NCBI RefSeq assembly: GCF_021134715.1
Contig: NC_060025.1
Coordinates: 930,001 to 994,000, forward strand
Origin: Daphnia pulex
Taxonomy: Eukaryota; Arthropoda; Branchiopoda; Diplostraca; Daphniidae
DNA: 64,000 bases
Direction of reading: 5' to 3'
Shown one piece after another: positions 20,640-31,345 of this stretch. Both the position numbers and the translations under genes were made by a program. The notes beneath the pieces were generated by a model. It did no database searches, was not told the DNA's origin, and worked only from the letters and a program-made list of their open reading frames with translations. How positions within the stretch are numbered: the first letter of the stretch is position 1; every line of letters starts with the position of its first letter.

Positions 20640-22005
20640 AGCTGATAAAAAGAAATTTTAACATAGTTGCATATTTTATTTAGGCGGTGCGGTCGATTGT
20701 ATAATATCGATACCTTAAAATGCAAAACATGGCTGATTAGAAGATAGTGTCGTCTGCATTCAATGTGTTTTAAGTTTGTAATCGCAGAGAAGAAGTTTAA
20801 AGGTTTAATAACTTTAATTAACAATGAAAAAGGAACTAGTACTTTTTTGGAAACGTAAATGGCTGCACGAAAAATAGTAGAACAAATCATATTACAAAAC
20901 TGGTCGTCGTGCCAAGTCTGATCACGTCTCTTGATAGAATCGCTGAATACACAATCCAAGGTGCTTAGCAGGTAAATAAAAGAGAATAAGAAAAAATCAG
21001 AATTCAAATGCAATCATTGTGGAAGCTTATTAATAGAAGAGTCACATCTGCTGCAAATTTGAGGAATGTTACTTCCAGACTAGAATTTATCATCCTCCTG
21101 TCGATGCATGGAAGTTTGTTATCACTATACCTTTTCGGCTTTTCCTTTGTGCAGATTAGAGGAGGCAGCCATCCTATTACCACAAGATATGCAAGATTTT
21201 TTTGTGCTGGACCTGTTTTTAGCAACAATCTCAGTATAATTGCTTGGTAAATTATTTCCGATGTATTTGTATTAACCTGTGACAGCTTGCTAGATATTTT
21301 AATGCTACATTTCATAAATGCAGTGTAGTACCATGGAAACCTTAAGTTCTCCTGTTTATTACCAATTAGGGTTTACCCACTGCCTCATTTTTAACTATTC
21401 CTTACTTTTTATGTAAATAATTTTCGTAATAACCCATTTTTTTTTTTATTTTTTATTCAGATAAACAACATCCCTTTTGATTGGAGAAACTACCGATGTC
21501 GTCCGAGTTATGGATATTTTCATCCCCTATCTTTAAATGTCCTCTTGGTTCACCCATGTGGGTGTGTTCACAAGGATCGCCTTGTTGCTATTCCGCCTGG
21601 TGGATTCAACTCTTCAGCTGGGATGTGGCACTTGTGGATGCCTGGCCGTATTTCCCAGGCATAGACGTAGGATTGTCTCTATTCTCCCTTTCTTACATAG
21701 TTGGTGGCATTGTTAATTTATCGTTACATTATACGGAGGAGTCTACGATTATTCCTGAGTAGCTACTGCGGTTGACTGAACTGTTTTCTCTTGCCGTTTA
21801 TGTTTTTCTCAGTAAGGGTTCATTAAAAAACTCATTTGTAGAACGACTTCAGATCAGGTCCGGTTTTTGTACTACCTCACTACTTTTTTCAGTGGGTAAA
21901 CAATTGGGTAAACAGTTGGGTAAACAATCAAACTCGAAACTATTTTACCTCCGACACACATACTGGACCTGCCGGCCACAACGGCCGCACCTCCTCGCAC
22001 TAATT
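20640..22005 (-). repeat. Dispersed repeat, copy 3, inverted (unclassified element)
   Basis: The reverse complement aligns with the copies at 8575-10130 and 40240-41700 over their whole lengths, from the GAGGAGG left border (here about 21998) through 'gcctgggaaatacggccaggcatc' (about 21670-21640), 'gtgggtaaaccctaat' (about 21380-21365), 'cttgcatatcttg' (about 21195) and 'cttctaatcagcc' (about 20745). It is broken and diverged from both other copies. Open frames here (21481-21762 plus; 21004-21315 minus) lie wholly inside the repeat and are not annotated as host genes. Confidence 0.75.
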
Positions 22006-23700
22006 GTGAGAGTCCAAGAGACTTTGTCAACGTTTGTCAGCAACATCTGCAATACCCCAAAGAAAAAAATTGGGTTTCACTTGAATATTTGGTTCGTGCT
22101 TTCCTACTGAGAGAAATCGGGGCTGACGGACTCACGATCTCAAACTTCACGAATCTCGTTATGGAAAATATTAGTAAAGCTGTCATGACAGAAACAACAC
22201 GCAACCCATTTTTCAATCGTTAGGCAGTGATAGCGCGGAATTGTCGTTTAAGCCAAACAAATCAGGCTGCAAGGTAAACCTAAAACCTATTATGATTTTT
22301 ACCACCAAGATCAATCCATAGGCTATCATAGGCCTACGTATTCGATTATTTACCCAAATCGCTACGTAATTGTCGAAATTAATATAAGCTCCTAATACTC
22401 TAATAGGAAATCAAACTTATCTTTATTGGGTCCGTCTTGTTTCGCATCAACACAAATTTCTCTAAAAAAACATATGGAAATTATATTTTATGTTTCAATA
22501 AAATTTACTAAATGCTTGGTATATTTATTCAAGTTATTTATTAAGTACAGGTGGATGTATTGATGGAATTAATTTCATGAAGTATACCTCAAATTAAAGT
22601 CAGAATATTTAAAATTCAAATTCAATTTCCAAATATTTTGGCGAGCCAGCAATTGCCAATCGACAATATCGTCCAGTGACACTTTATTGCTAAAATGCAA
22701 ACTGATGTATTCAAGGGCGCTGTGTTTGGTCATGAAAGCGTTTATCCCCTTTTTCGTTACTAAATTGCAATGTCGTAGAAGTGAGATGCACCACATCACC
22801 ATGTATGTAAACTAATTCAAAACAGGACAGACTGTGACAGGACATATGGAACCTCATAAATTCTTTTTAAAAAATGCTGCATACTTTATAGTTCCATTCA
22901 TTCTCAAGATGTAATATTTTTTTACTGCATTTATCGTTATAACAGTTTCACTATCATTATCATACTGTGGAGCTATAGTCTATCTTTTTTCGTAGGTCTG
23001 AACATCTTAGAAATATCCACCCTCCAACTCAATGATGTTTAACAGGCAATAAGACGGAGGTCTGCCGTTCTGCCCACATCAGTGCGACCGGTGAGAGTCA
23101 AGTGACGACATTTGAGTTGTTGCACATTGTTTCCCTGTAAGGCAATGACTACACGTTCAACGCGGATTATTCGTTTTGTCATCGAACTTGACTCATTCCA
23201 TCTTCTGGATTGCTCAGGAAACCTGATTGGCGTTATCTGTGTAACTTCATCTTGTCATGCCACTGAATTTAAATTTTGTTTACATTTTGTTTCTCGATAG
23301 GTAATGACCGAGAAGATGCGGACTACATGAATATCATTTCGGCGGCCATTATCATTCGACTACCCAACCGGCTTCTACTACCCTGGTCTCAACACAGCAC
23401 GGAGTTTTACCCTTAAGATTTTTGGCTGTTCGCGATGTGTGATGGCGTTTCCTTGGACAAGATGATGATTTGGCGAGAAAAATATTGCGTGAGTAACTAA
23501 TATTTTTTCTTTATATTTGATTTAATCTAAAGAGGTCACATAATTTTACTGCATTCATCGTCATTATAGCCTTTCATTATCATTTCCATACTGCAGAGCT
23601 AAAACTGTCTTTTTGTAGGTCTGAATATTACTCATTGAATGATATATTGGTGAATATATACTCAAATGTCAATTGATATAAAGTGAGTTTTAAGCCATAA
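22006..23700. other. Gene-poor region with short repeats and a possible LRR-like fragment
   Basis: No complete gene is supported. On the minus strand 22802-22575 has a protein-like open stretch (LLRHCNLVTKKGINAFMTKH, SALEYISLHFSNKVSLDDIV) that resembles leucine-rich-repeat segments of F-box-type proteins and ends near a GGTATAC donor-like site. It is probably a fragment. Two direct repeats of about 90 bp lie at 22916-23012 and 23545-23632 (TTTTACTGCATT.ATCGT..TTATA ... TTTT..TGTAGGTCTGAA). Confidence 0.3.
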
Positions 23701-24205
23701 CCATTTGGTATTCATTTTGATATTGGTTTTTGTAGACCCATCCCCTGCAAAAGGAAAGGCCAGTTGGACGCTCGAAGGTCACGGAGATCATTACGTAAAA
23801 CGTGCCATGCAGTGGTGTAGAGGTTGGGTGAAAACGACACGTGTTCATAACCATTTGGTATTCATTTTGATATTGGTTGTTGTAGATGTAGACCCATCCC
23901 CCAGCAACGTCAAAATGCAGAAGGAAAGGCCAGTTTGCATGTCTTTCATAATCGAAGGTCACGGAGATTATTATTTAAAACGCGTCATGCAGTGGTGTAG
24001 AGGTTGGGTGAGAACGGGATGTGTTACATAGCCATTTGGTATTCATTTTGATATTGGTTGTTGTAGACCCATCCCCCAGCAACGACAACCTGCAAAAGAA
24101 AAGGGCAGTCCTCCTTTCCTTCACATTCGAAGGTCACGGAGATCATTACATAAAACGTATCATACAGTGGTGTAGAGGTTGGGTGAGAACGGGACGTGTT
24201 TCATC
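23701..24205 (+). repeat. Three-unit tandem repeat of an unknown coding motif
   Basis: Three direct units start at 23701, 23851 and 24032 (periods 150 and 181 bp). Each begins CCATTTGGTATTCATTTTGA and contains a segment bounded by TTGTAG before and GTGAG/GTGAA after (23736-23827, 23892-24007, 24067-24182; 92, 116 and 116 nt). All three keep the same frame open with a conserved motif: DPSP, then EGHGDxYxKRxxQWCRGW. The 24-nt length difference of unit 1 is a multiple of three. This suggests either tandemly duplicated exons with introns of about 60 bp or a repeated coding unit. The family is not recognised. Confidence 0.6.
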
Positions 24206-24263
24206 ATTTTTAAGCAGCTGCAATAGCCGCAAGGCTTAAGAGGTGAGGGTGATCAAAAAATCG

Positions 24264-24300
24264 TATAAAACGAGAGAGAAAAGGCGAAGGTAAATCAGTT
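24264..24300 (+). promoter_or_regulatory. TATA box and initiator before the first YYT-repeat gene
   Basis: TATAAAA (24264-24270) lies about 30 bp before a TCAGTT initiator (24295-24300). The two-exon signal-peptide start follows at 24359. Confidence 0.65.
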
Positions 24301-24358
24301 GAGGGAGCATCTCCGACACGGCAACAACTGCAGAGCTCTGTCTTGTCAGTTCGCATCT

Positions 24359-25330
24359 ATGGGTAAATATTCTGTCTTTTACAATGAGTGTGGTATATCA
24401 ATCCTTCTTTTGTTTATGTGTGCTTGTTATAATGTAATATTTATATTTAAATTTATAATTGTCTAGTAAACTGTGGCGCCGTGCTGCTGTTGTGTGTTGA
24501 ATCATTAATGGCTGGGTCGACCACTGGTGTACCGATGTCTTCTTGGTATGGCGGATACCAAACCGCAACGCCACCGCCTTACTACCCAAAAGCAACTAAC
24601 GCAACGACCAGTTCCTGCACCGAGGTCTTCGAGTACTACACCACTAAAGCACCGGAGTTTTATAGCACAACTTACGCTGCCCCGAGCCACTACACTGACG
24701 CCATGAAGTTTTACTGTGCCCCGAGTTACTACACCACCAAGGCGACGTAGCATGACTACGCATGCTGCCCCATCCTACTACACCGAAGCTCCTAAGTATT
24801 ACTCTGTTCTCATCTACTTATTGCACCGATTTTCCTAAATACTACTCTGTTCCCAGCTGCTACATCGAGACTCCCGCTGATTACTACACCGAAGCGGCAA
24901 AGTACTACTCTGCACCGATCTACACAACCACAACTGAGGCGGCCAAGTATTACGCTGCCCCGACTCACTGCACAGAAGCTGCTCTTTCGTACTACGTTGA
25001 ACAGAAGTACTACACCGAAGCTCCAGTTCACTACACCACGGCCTACGCTACACCACGGCCTACGCTACACCGCTGCCTCCAAGTACTACACCGAAGACGC
25101 CGCCTACAACAACGTATGCTGCCTAGTTTACTACACCGAGGCTCCCAAGTACTACATCACTAAGGCGTCGGAATTCTACACGTCTATGCATGCTGCCCCT
25201 GCCTACTCCACCGAGGCCCATTACAGGCATTTTAGGCCATTACTACAACACTGAAGCGCTCAAGTACTACACTACAACCTGCGCTGCCCCGAGCTACTAT
25301 ACCTACGTCCCGGAGTATTACTGTGTGTAA
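24359..25330 (+). pseudogene. YYT-repeat (Tyr/Thr/Ala-rich) secreted protein, decayed copy 1
   Basis: Exon 1 (24359-24362, ATGG) joins exon 2 at 24467, giving a signal-peptide-like start (MVNCGAVLLLCVESLMAG) then Tyr-rich repeats of the type TTKAPEFYSTTYAAPSHYT. The frame ends at 24750. The same repeat character continues in another frame to about 25330 (YYTEAAKYYSAPIYT and similar). Compared with copy 2, sequence equivalent to GAGTACTT is missing near 24747, which causes the break, and further shifts follow. Secreted Tyr-rich repeat proteins of this kind are known from crustacean cuticle or glue-like material, so such a role is inferred. The first 90 codons could still make a short product. 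Confidence 0.6.
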
Positions 25331-25418
25331 AAGGAGTCGTAAGAAAAAAGAAGTGCCCGAACTGCAGTGCCCTATCTGTCACCAACTGCATTCCTCATCG
25401 TGTAACCGATTCGCAATT

Positions 25419-26235
25419 ATGGGTAAATATTCTTTTTCTATTTGTTAATATGCGTGTCAATATTTAATATTAATGTTTCAATTTATTTTTGTTTAATCAA
25501 CTATGGCGTCGTGCTCCTGTTGGGTGTTGTATCGTTGATGGCTGGGTTGACTGCTGGTGTAGCGATGTCGTCTTGGTATGGCGGAAACTGAACCGGAACG
25601 CCGCCGACTTCCTACACAACTAACGCAACAACCAGTTCCTGCGCCGATGTCTTCAAGTACTACACCACCAAAGCACCGGAGTTTTATAACACAACTTACG
25701 CTGCCCCGAGCCACTACACTGATGCCCTGAAGTATTACTCTCCCTGAGTTACTACTCCATCTAGGCGACGGAGTACTTACATGACTACGCATGCTGCCAC
25801 ATCCTACTACACCGAGGCTTCTAAGTATTACTCTGTTCTCAGCTACTTATTGCACCGATTTTCCTAAATGTTACTCTGTTCCCAGCTGCTACACCGAGGC
25901 TCCCGCTGATTTCTCCACCAAGACGGTCGAATACTACACCGAAGCGGCAAAGTACTACTCTGCCCCGATCTACCCAACCCACAACTGAGGCGTCCAAGTA
26001 TTACGCAGTCCCGACTGGCTACACACAGTCCGCTCTTTCGTGCTACGTTGAACAGAAATACTACACTGATGCTCCAGTCTACTACACCACGACCCTCGCT
26101 ACACCTAGCTTCAACACCGCAGCCTCCAAGTACTACACCGAAGAAGCCGCCTATTACACAACTACGTACGCTGCCTAGTTTACTACATCGACGAATTTAA
26201 GTATTGCCCTTCTCCAAACTACCAAACTTAGTTTC
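25419..26235 (+). pseudogene. YYT-repeat secreted protein, decayed copy 2
   Basis: This repeats the whole layout of copy 1, including the ATGG/GTAAATATTCT exon-1 border (25419-25424) and the start of exon 2 near 25500 (GTCGTGCTCCTGTTGGGTGTTG), but the acceptor AG is lost and several frames are needed to follow the YYTEA/KYYS repeats to about 26235. It is a tandem duplicate of 24359-25330 and more decayed at its start. Confidence 0.6.
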
Positions 26236-27661
26236 ATATGTATTGCAATTTTCATGACTATATCACCACTGCTCCGACCTACCTAAGTTCTGAAGTATTT
26301 CTCTGTATTTGTGAAAGATTGCTGAAATACAAGATTGATTTTTAAATTACAAGTGCATGTTTCTATTTTCTCCTTAAATACCTTCTCCTGCTGACAATTG
26401 CAAACTTGAACTTGAACTTTGTAAACTTAATTGTTCTTGCCAAATACACTGATAAAAATTCAAACTTTACATTTCAATAATATTTAAACTCTTCCCTTTT
26501 TATAAACTCGAAGATTGAAAGTCCAACAACCAAACAACAACCAAATTTTATTAAAAATTCAAAGTCCACACACCTATTTTTCTGCTAAGTCCAGACTTTT
26601 GTTTTTGAAAAAAAATTTAAAAAAATTCCCCTTACACGAGATTTTCAAAAATTTATCGCGAAAAAGATCGATACGAATATTTTATTGCATACAAAATTTA
26701 TTTTTATAACATTTTACATCATATACATTTTTCCTGTGGCCCCCAGGGGGGGGGGCCTGTCGCTTTCTCTACCGCGATAATAACATGATGCAAGTTATAT
26801 GCAAGTTATTATTTGTTTGGCGCAGAAAGCTTGTTTTATCTAGCAGTTCTCGACTGTTTCAAACCTGACATTGATCAGGTTGCCTCAGTCGTATACTGCA
26901 TGATTGAATGAAAACTCAAAAGACAACAGATCAAAATTTTAAAGCAGCATCACGAAATATCACTGGCAGAGCAATTTCATATGGCACGGATGAAAACACA
27001 AACACAAAAATTTTTAAATCAGGAACCCAGATGCAACAGCTCAGCTACAACAGCACAGCAACTTCTGGATTACACTGCAACTGCATGCTGCATACAAAGG
27101 CTCAATCTGTCTTCGTCACACCTTTCACCATTTGGCTGCAACAAGGTAACCACCAGCGTTAAAGAAGTGTTTGTTATACCTGTTCAAGAAAAGAAAATTA
27201 GTTTCGAGAAACACAAATGTGTACATATGCATACTCATTATAACAAAAGAATACAAAGAGTAACAGAAAACTACGCAGACTAACAGAAGCAGAGCAATCG
27301 GTCTACTCTCTAGTCATGTTAACTAAATCTGTAGTACTTTAGCAAGACATTTGATCAAAATAATTACTTTTTTCTGTTGCATGAGATGTCCATGAGACGT
27401 ACGCCTAAGAAGAGGCAGCGAGACACACGAGGCACGCCATTTCGGAAATGTACAGGCACTTCCAAGTCTGAGTTGAATGATTTGGCAAATTAGTTTCAAC
27501 GTGCTAAATCACCTGTAAATTTTCACATCAACATTTTACATTCAATAACAATAGAAAATTAACAATAAATACCTTTTAATTTTCATCGTGAGGAGCGTGA
27601 CAGCCAACAACCTACTTCAACTGCGTCTTGGAACAAGATGGCCGCTAAGCGTCCCTGAAGA
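26236..27661. other. Gene-poor AT-rich region
   Basis: No supported gene. It contains a G-run (26748-26757) and an open stretch at 26908-27162 rich in Thr/Gln/Asn without recognisable features. A short frame of 33 codons at 27392-27493 is noted only. Confidence 0.35.
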
Positions 27662-27863
27662 CACTCGCGCTACCTGGTGGATATCATTCATCCACTTATT
27701 TAGTTAGCAGTTAGTCATGTTGAATCTAAAGGAAATATGTCAATAAATATTCCAATATTCATCCAATAAACTAAAGTTAATGGTTACCTACTGCTCGTGT
27801 TTAACATTCAGAAAAATACTTATGAATGATGAATGAATGATATCCACCAGGTAGCGCGAGTGA
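27662..27863. repeat. Perfect 30-bp inverted repeat, possible MITE-like element
   Basis: CACTCGCGCTACCTGGTGGA (first 20 of 30 bases, 27662-27691) recurs as an exact 30-bp reverse complement at 27834-27863, enclosing about 140 bp. No coding capacity and no clear target-site duplication are visible. The size and termini would suit a miniature inverted-repeat DNA transposon. The core CCACCAGGTAGCGC also resembles an arthropod CTCF-type site in divergent pair orientation. Confidence 0.55.
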
Positions 27864-28970
27864 CAACCAGACATTTGGTCTTATAGGCCATATCTAAATA
27901 AGAAAACATAAAATTGTTAAAATTGCTATTAGATGACAACTTCTCTAAATTGAATGTAAACACAATTTCCTTTTATGATAGCATGATCACAATATGAACC
28001 TCTTTTTTGGTAGCAGGTAGCAGCCAACAGGTTAGCAAACACGGAATCTTGTTGACTGTATAGTCCTTGTCCTTTTTCAACGAAGAAAGTTCAGTAACAT
28101 GATAAGTGAACTTACACATGACACCATTGGTCAGTTATCCAAGGCTCTCTAGAAAATGGAATGAGAGAATGGTCCATTCTGGGGTTGGTGATCTAGCAAG
28201 TCCAATAGATACAGACGATAATTAAGATGAATCCTAATAAAACACGAGAAGAATTTAGGTTTCAGCATGTAATAAAGCTAGTGTTGGTTGATACCTGTAT
28301 CATTTCGATGGCACATTCAGTAGAATAGAATGAATTTGAACAAAATAGTTGACGGTCGGCTGCGCGACTTTCACGTTTTCCTCAGACTGTAAGTTTGATG
28401 AAAAACATTAAGGTTATCCAACATGCACCCAGAAAAGAACACATCACCGACGAGTTACAGACGAAATCACTTGAGTTTACCTATGAATTCATTGGTAAAT
28501 TTCCGAAGAAAAGATAAAAGATGTACTTTTGACAGCAAACCGCCATGGGCCCATAACTGACACAACAATCAACACGCCATCTATTTGACACGTTTCAAAA
28601 CTCAGTATTTGAAGGACTGGTCTTAACATAATACTCACAGAATTTTAAAAGCGCATTTTAGTTCGCTAAAAGCCTAAAACCTAGCATTCAATCCTGAGAA
28701 GTGAGAACTGCTGGACAGATAACAATGCTCACTCGCTAGTTGGGTAGTTGCTATTTTCATGCAAATTTTCGTGTCATGCTTGAATCAGCTGATGACGAAG
28801 CCACCTTGCGGTAAAACTCTAAACATTCATAAACGATTTTAATTGGCGCCGATTGATTTGTGGATAACAGTGTTCATGCTTCATGGTCATAGTAATAAAT
28901 AAGAAATGTACATTTGTGTCCAAAAATGAAACATATACTTCAGATTACGATTGAACAATTTGGCAAGTGT
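27864..28970. other. Gene-poor region before the broken PPAY gene
   Basis: AT-rich, with no open frame of coding quality and no recognised repeat. The right end is the 3' flank of the minus-strand PPAY-type pseudogene. Confidence 0.35.
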
Positions 28971-28973
28971 GAC

Positions 28974-29236
28974 CTAATAGTACAATTTTTTGTCAATGCG
29001 AAGGAGCTGGCCCATGTAAGCCAAAGCTTTGTAAGTAGGAGAAGAATAAGCAGGAGAAGAATATGCTAGAGGTGAATAAGCTGAGGCTTTGTACGCCGGA
29101 GCCTTGTATATGCCGGTGCGGAATAAGACAGAGCCATCTACGCTGGGGAAAATGGTTTGTATCCGTAGCCTGGATTGCCACAAGCCACCACCACGACGGC
29201 AGCCAAGAAGCAAAGGGCGAAGTCCATCATCGGCAT
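28974..29236 (-). pseudogene. Broken copy of a PPAY-repeat secreted protein gene
   Basis: On the minus strand an ACTAG acceptor is followed by ATG at 29236 and a signal peptide (MPMMDFALCFLAAVVVVACG) almost identical to the intact gene at 30260 (MSMMNFAVCFLAAVAVVAG), then NPGYGYKP. The frame stops at a TAG where a Tyr codon is expected (PA-stop-MA). A two-base gain a few codons later shifts the repeats APAYKASAYSPLAYSSPAYS into another frame. The repeat units are APAY-type rather than PPAYT. It faces away from the intact paralogue, head-to-head with about 1 kb between the start codons. Confidence 0.7.
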
Positions 29237-29242
29237 CTAGTC

Positions 29243-30060
29243 GTAAAAAATTTTGAAAAAACAAAAACAACAAATGGAAAATCAAATTTATGTAATTGAC
29301 AGAAGGTGAAACAAGATCCGAATCGGAAGACGAGGAGTACTTACTTTATTTCTGTATTTCATGGCGTCAGTTTCAGTTAATTTCATTTCACACGTATTTA
29401 AAGACATTCATCATCGGAAGTATCTATGGGATAAATTTGGGTGATAACTGAAGGTCATGAATATTTAGTTTATTTTGACGACAGCTCATAAGGCGCTATC
29501 ACTTACTTCCGGTATACTTCCGTGATATCCTTTGTAGAATACTTCCGAGACAATTAAAGGGTTATAAGGATGGGTTAGGTTATGAAAACTTTTCGACTAG
29601 TTCGATGTCACATTTCTTGAATTATCTTGCTTTTCAAACCATCCGAGTGATCATTAAAACGATAAAAGCAAACATTCAAAATGCCAGCCCTAGCCAATCG
29701 ACAGCGCATTTGCTATTTCTCAGACACTCATTTCAAACTTTCAGAGGTGGACGTTAATGAGGCTTGATTGACTTATTCTTCTGAAAGCAAAGATCTTAAT
29801 TATTACTAGTTATATATGCCCACTGTAAAGAGATTAACGGATAATAGTTAGCTGGAAGAGCAAACGTCAAAATGCCGTAGCTCAGTAGAATAGTTTTTGA
29901 TTCATACGATCGATTACGGACAAGAGATCCTGCATAGAATACGTCCGGTATACCTATGGGATTCGCCCCAATACTAAAAAACACTTACTGTCGCACTGTC
30001 CGACCTTGGATTTCTACTGTTAGCCACATAAAGATGAAGGTAACATGCACACAAGACGGA
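29243..30060. other. Shared upstream spacer of the two PPAY-type genes
   Basis: It contains the likely upstream region of the minus-strand pseudogene (a TTTAAATA-type box near 29404-29396 on the minus strand) and of the intact gene. No other gene or repeat is recognised. Confidence 0.4.
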
Positions 30061-30064
30061 GGAG

Positions 30065-30091
30065 TATAAATACTTTGGCTGTCAGTCAGTT
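30065..30091 (+). promoter_or_regulatory. TATA box and initiators of the PPAY gene
   Basis: TATAAATA (30065-30072) is followed by overlapping initiator matches TCAGTC/TCAGTT (30082-30091). A 5' untranslated exon probably ends at the donor CAAG/GTAATT (about 30170) and splices to the acceptor CCGAGTAG just before the ATG at 30260. Confidence 0.65.
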
Positions 30092-30259
30092 CCGATATCT
30101 TCAATCTGTTGCTTATCCAGCATCTCCTCTCTTTCTTCGCATCCGTTTCTTGTCAACTTTCCTGTCAAGGTAATTATTAATTGGGTTATGCCATAATGTT
30201 TAATTAATTTTTGTGCTTATCTTTAACTGCTCAATTTCGTCAATTTTTTTTCCGAGTAG

Positions 30260-30658
30260 ATGTCGATGATGAATTTCGCCGTTTGCTTCTTGGCTGCCGT
30301 TGCGGTGGTGGCTGGTAATCCAGGATACGGATACAAACCCATGGCTCCTGCATACAAGCCACCTGCATACACACCTCCTGCATACACTCCTCCTGCGTAC
30401 ACACCTCCTGCGTACACTCCGCCAGCATACAAGCCACCCGCTTACACTCCTCCTGCTTACACACCTCCTGCATACACTCCTCCTGCGTACACTCCTCCTG
30501 CATACACACCTCCTGCGTACACTCCTCCTGCATACACACCTCCTGCGTACACTCCGCCAGCATACAAGCCACCCGCTTACACTCCTCCTGCTTACACACC
30601 TCCTGCTTATACTCCTCCTGCATATAAGGCTCCTTCGTACATGGCTCCAGCTTATTAA
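30260..30658 (+). CDS. Secreted PPAY(T/K)-pentapeptide repeat protein
   Basis: A single coding exon of 132 residues starts at an ATG directly after an acceptor AG (CCGAGTAG), so a 5' untranslated exon is inferred. Residues 1-19 form a signal peptide (MSMMNFAVCFLAAVAVVAG), followed by NPGYGYKPMAP and about 20 copies of the pentapeptide PPAYT or PPAYK, ending APSYMAPAY. No globular domain is present. Pro/Tyr pentapeptides of this kind are typical of secreted structural cuticle or matrix proteins in which Tyr can cross-link. That role is inferred. The neighbour at 28974-29236 is a broken paralogue. Confidence 0.85.
   Translation: MSMMNFAVCFLAAVAVVAGNPGYGYKPMAPAYKPPAYTPPAYTPPAYTPPAYTPPAYKPPAYTPPAYTPPAYTPPAYTPPAYTPPAYTPPAYTPPAYTPPAYKPPAYTPPAYTPPAYTPPAYKAPSYMAPAY
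30347..30635 (+). repeat. 15-bp coding tandem repeat with a 135-bp higher-order period
   Basis: Units of 15 bp (ccwcctgcntacacw-type) encode PPAYT. A distinctive variant, CCGCCAGCATACAAGCCACC, begins at 30419 and again at 30554, exactly 135 bp (nine units) apart, with matching variant units in between. This shows that a block of nine pentapeptides was duplicated as one piece. Confidence 0.85.
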
Positions 30659-31345
30659 GTTACTGTTAAAAATTGAAGTCTCCTAAAACGTTTTATCGCC
30701 ATATTATGCTTCCTTTCGGCCGCTCCTTTAGAACAAAATTTTAACATTAAATTCGATTCAAAATAAATAAATTATTAATTAACAAATCTTGTTTTAATGC
30801 CTCATTTCAATAAATAACTTTTTAGTTAAATTACCATTGCACAACCTTTCCTTCTCGTGGGGTTCGATACCTATAGTTCGGGTTAAATGTTGCCTTTACC
30901 ATAAATAAGGATTAAAATTCGTTGGGTTATGTGTGCTACTTAAAAAAAATTCAAATATTTCCTTTTTTTATTGACGTTATGACAATCCGTTGCACTATTA
31001 GTTAACAGCACAACGAAGGACGTCCATATTAAGTGATAAAGAGAGCACGGTGGAGACGGCTTTTCATTGTTTTGTGATCTTGTCAGCTTAAATTACCAAC
31101 TTGTTATAAGCTTAAAATGTTGTGCACTTAATAATGTTGGGAGTCAATTTAAGACTAAATCGAATCTAATTTTCCCACAGGGTACTTTCCTAATATTTTT
31201 GCAGTTCAGTTTTCTTTGTTTTTCTTGCATCAGGAATGTGAATGGACATTGGAGCCCGTTGGCATGAGTTCAACAACAAATACCTTCAAGCACAAAGTAT
31301 TTCAAAGGACAGCAATTAGAACTAATGATGAGGAGGGATAGAATT
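30659..31345. other. Convergent 3' flanks
   Basis: AT-rich spacer with an AATAAATAAAT polyadenylation-type signal for the PPAY gene near 30763. No gene is seen. The right end is the 3' flank of the minus-strand WD40 gene. Confidence 0.4.

Noticed and set aside
21004-21762. Open frames of 93-103 codons on both strands
   Set aside because: They lie fully within the inverted copy of the dispersed repeat, and the matching regions of the other copies are not open.
23330-23490. Possible chitin-binding exon (FYYPGLN, MCDGVSLDKM) upstream of the tandem motif
   Set aside because: The suggestive pieces lie in different frames and the Cys pattern of CBM14 is incomplete.
27392-27493. 33-codon open frame MRRTPKKRQRDTRG...
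   Set aside because: Basic and protein-like but isolated. No initiation context or homologue could be assessed.
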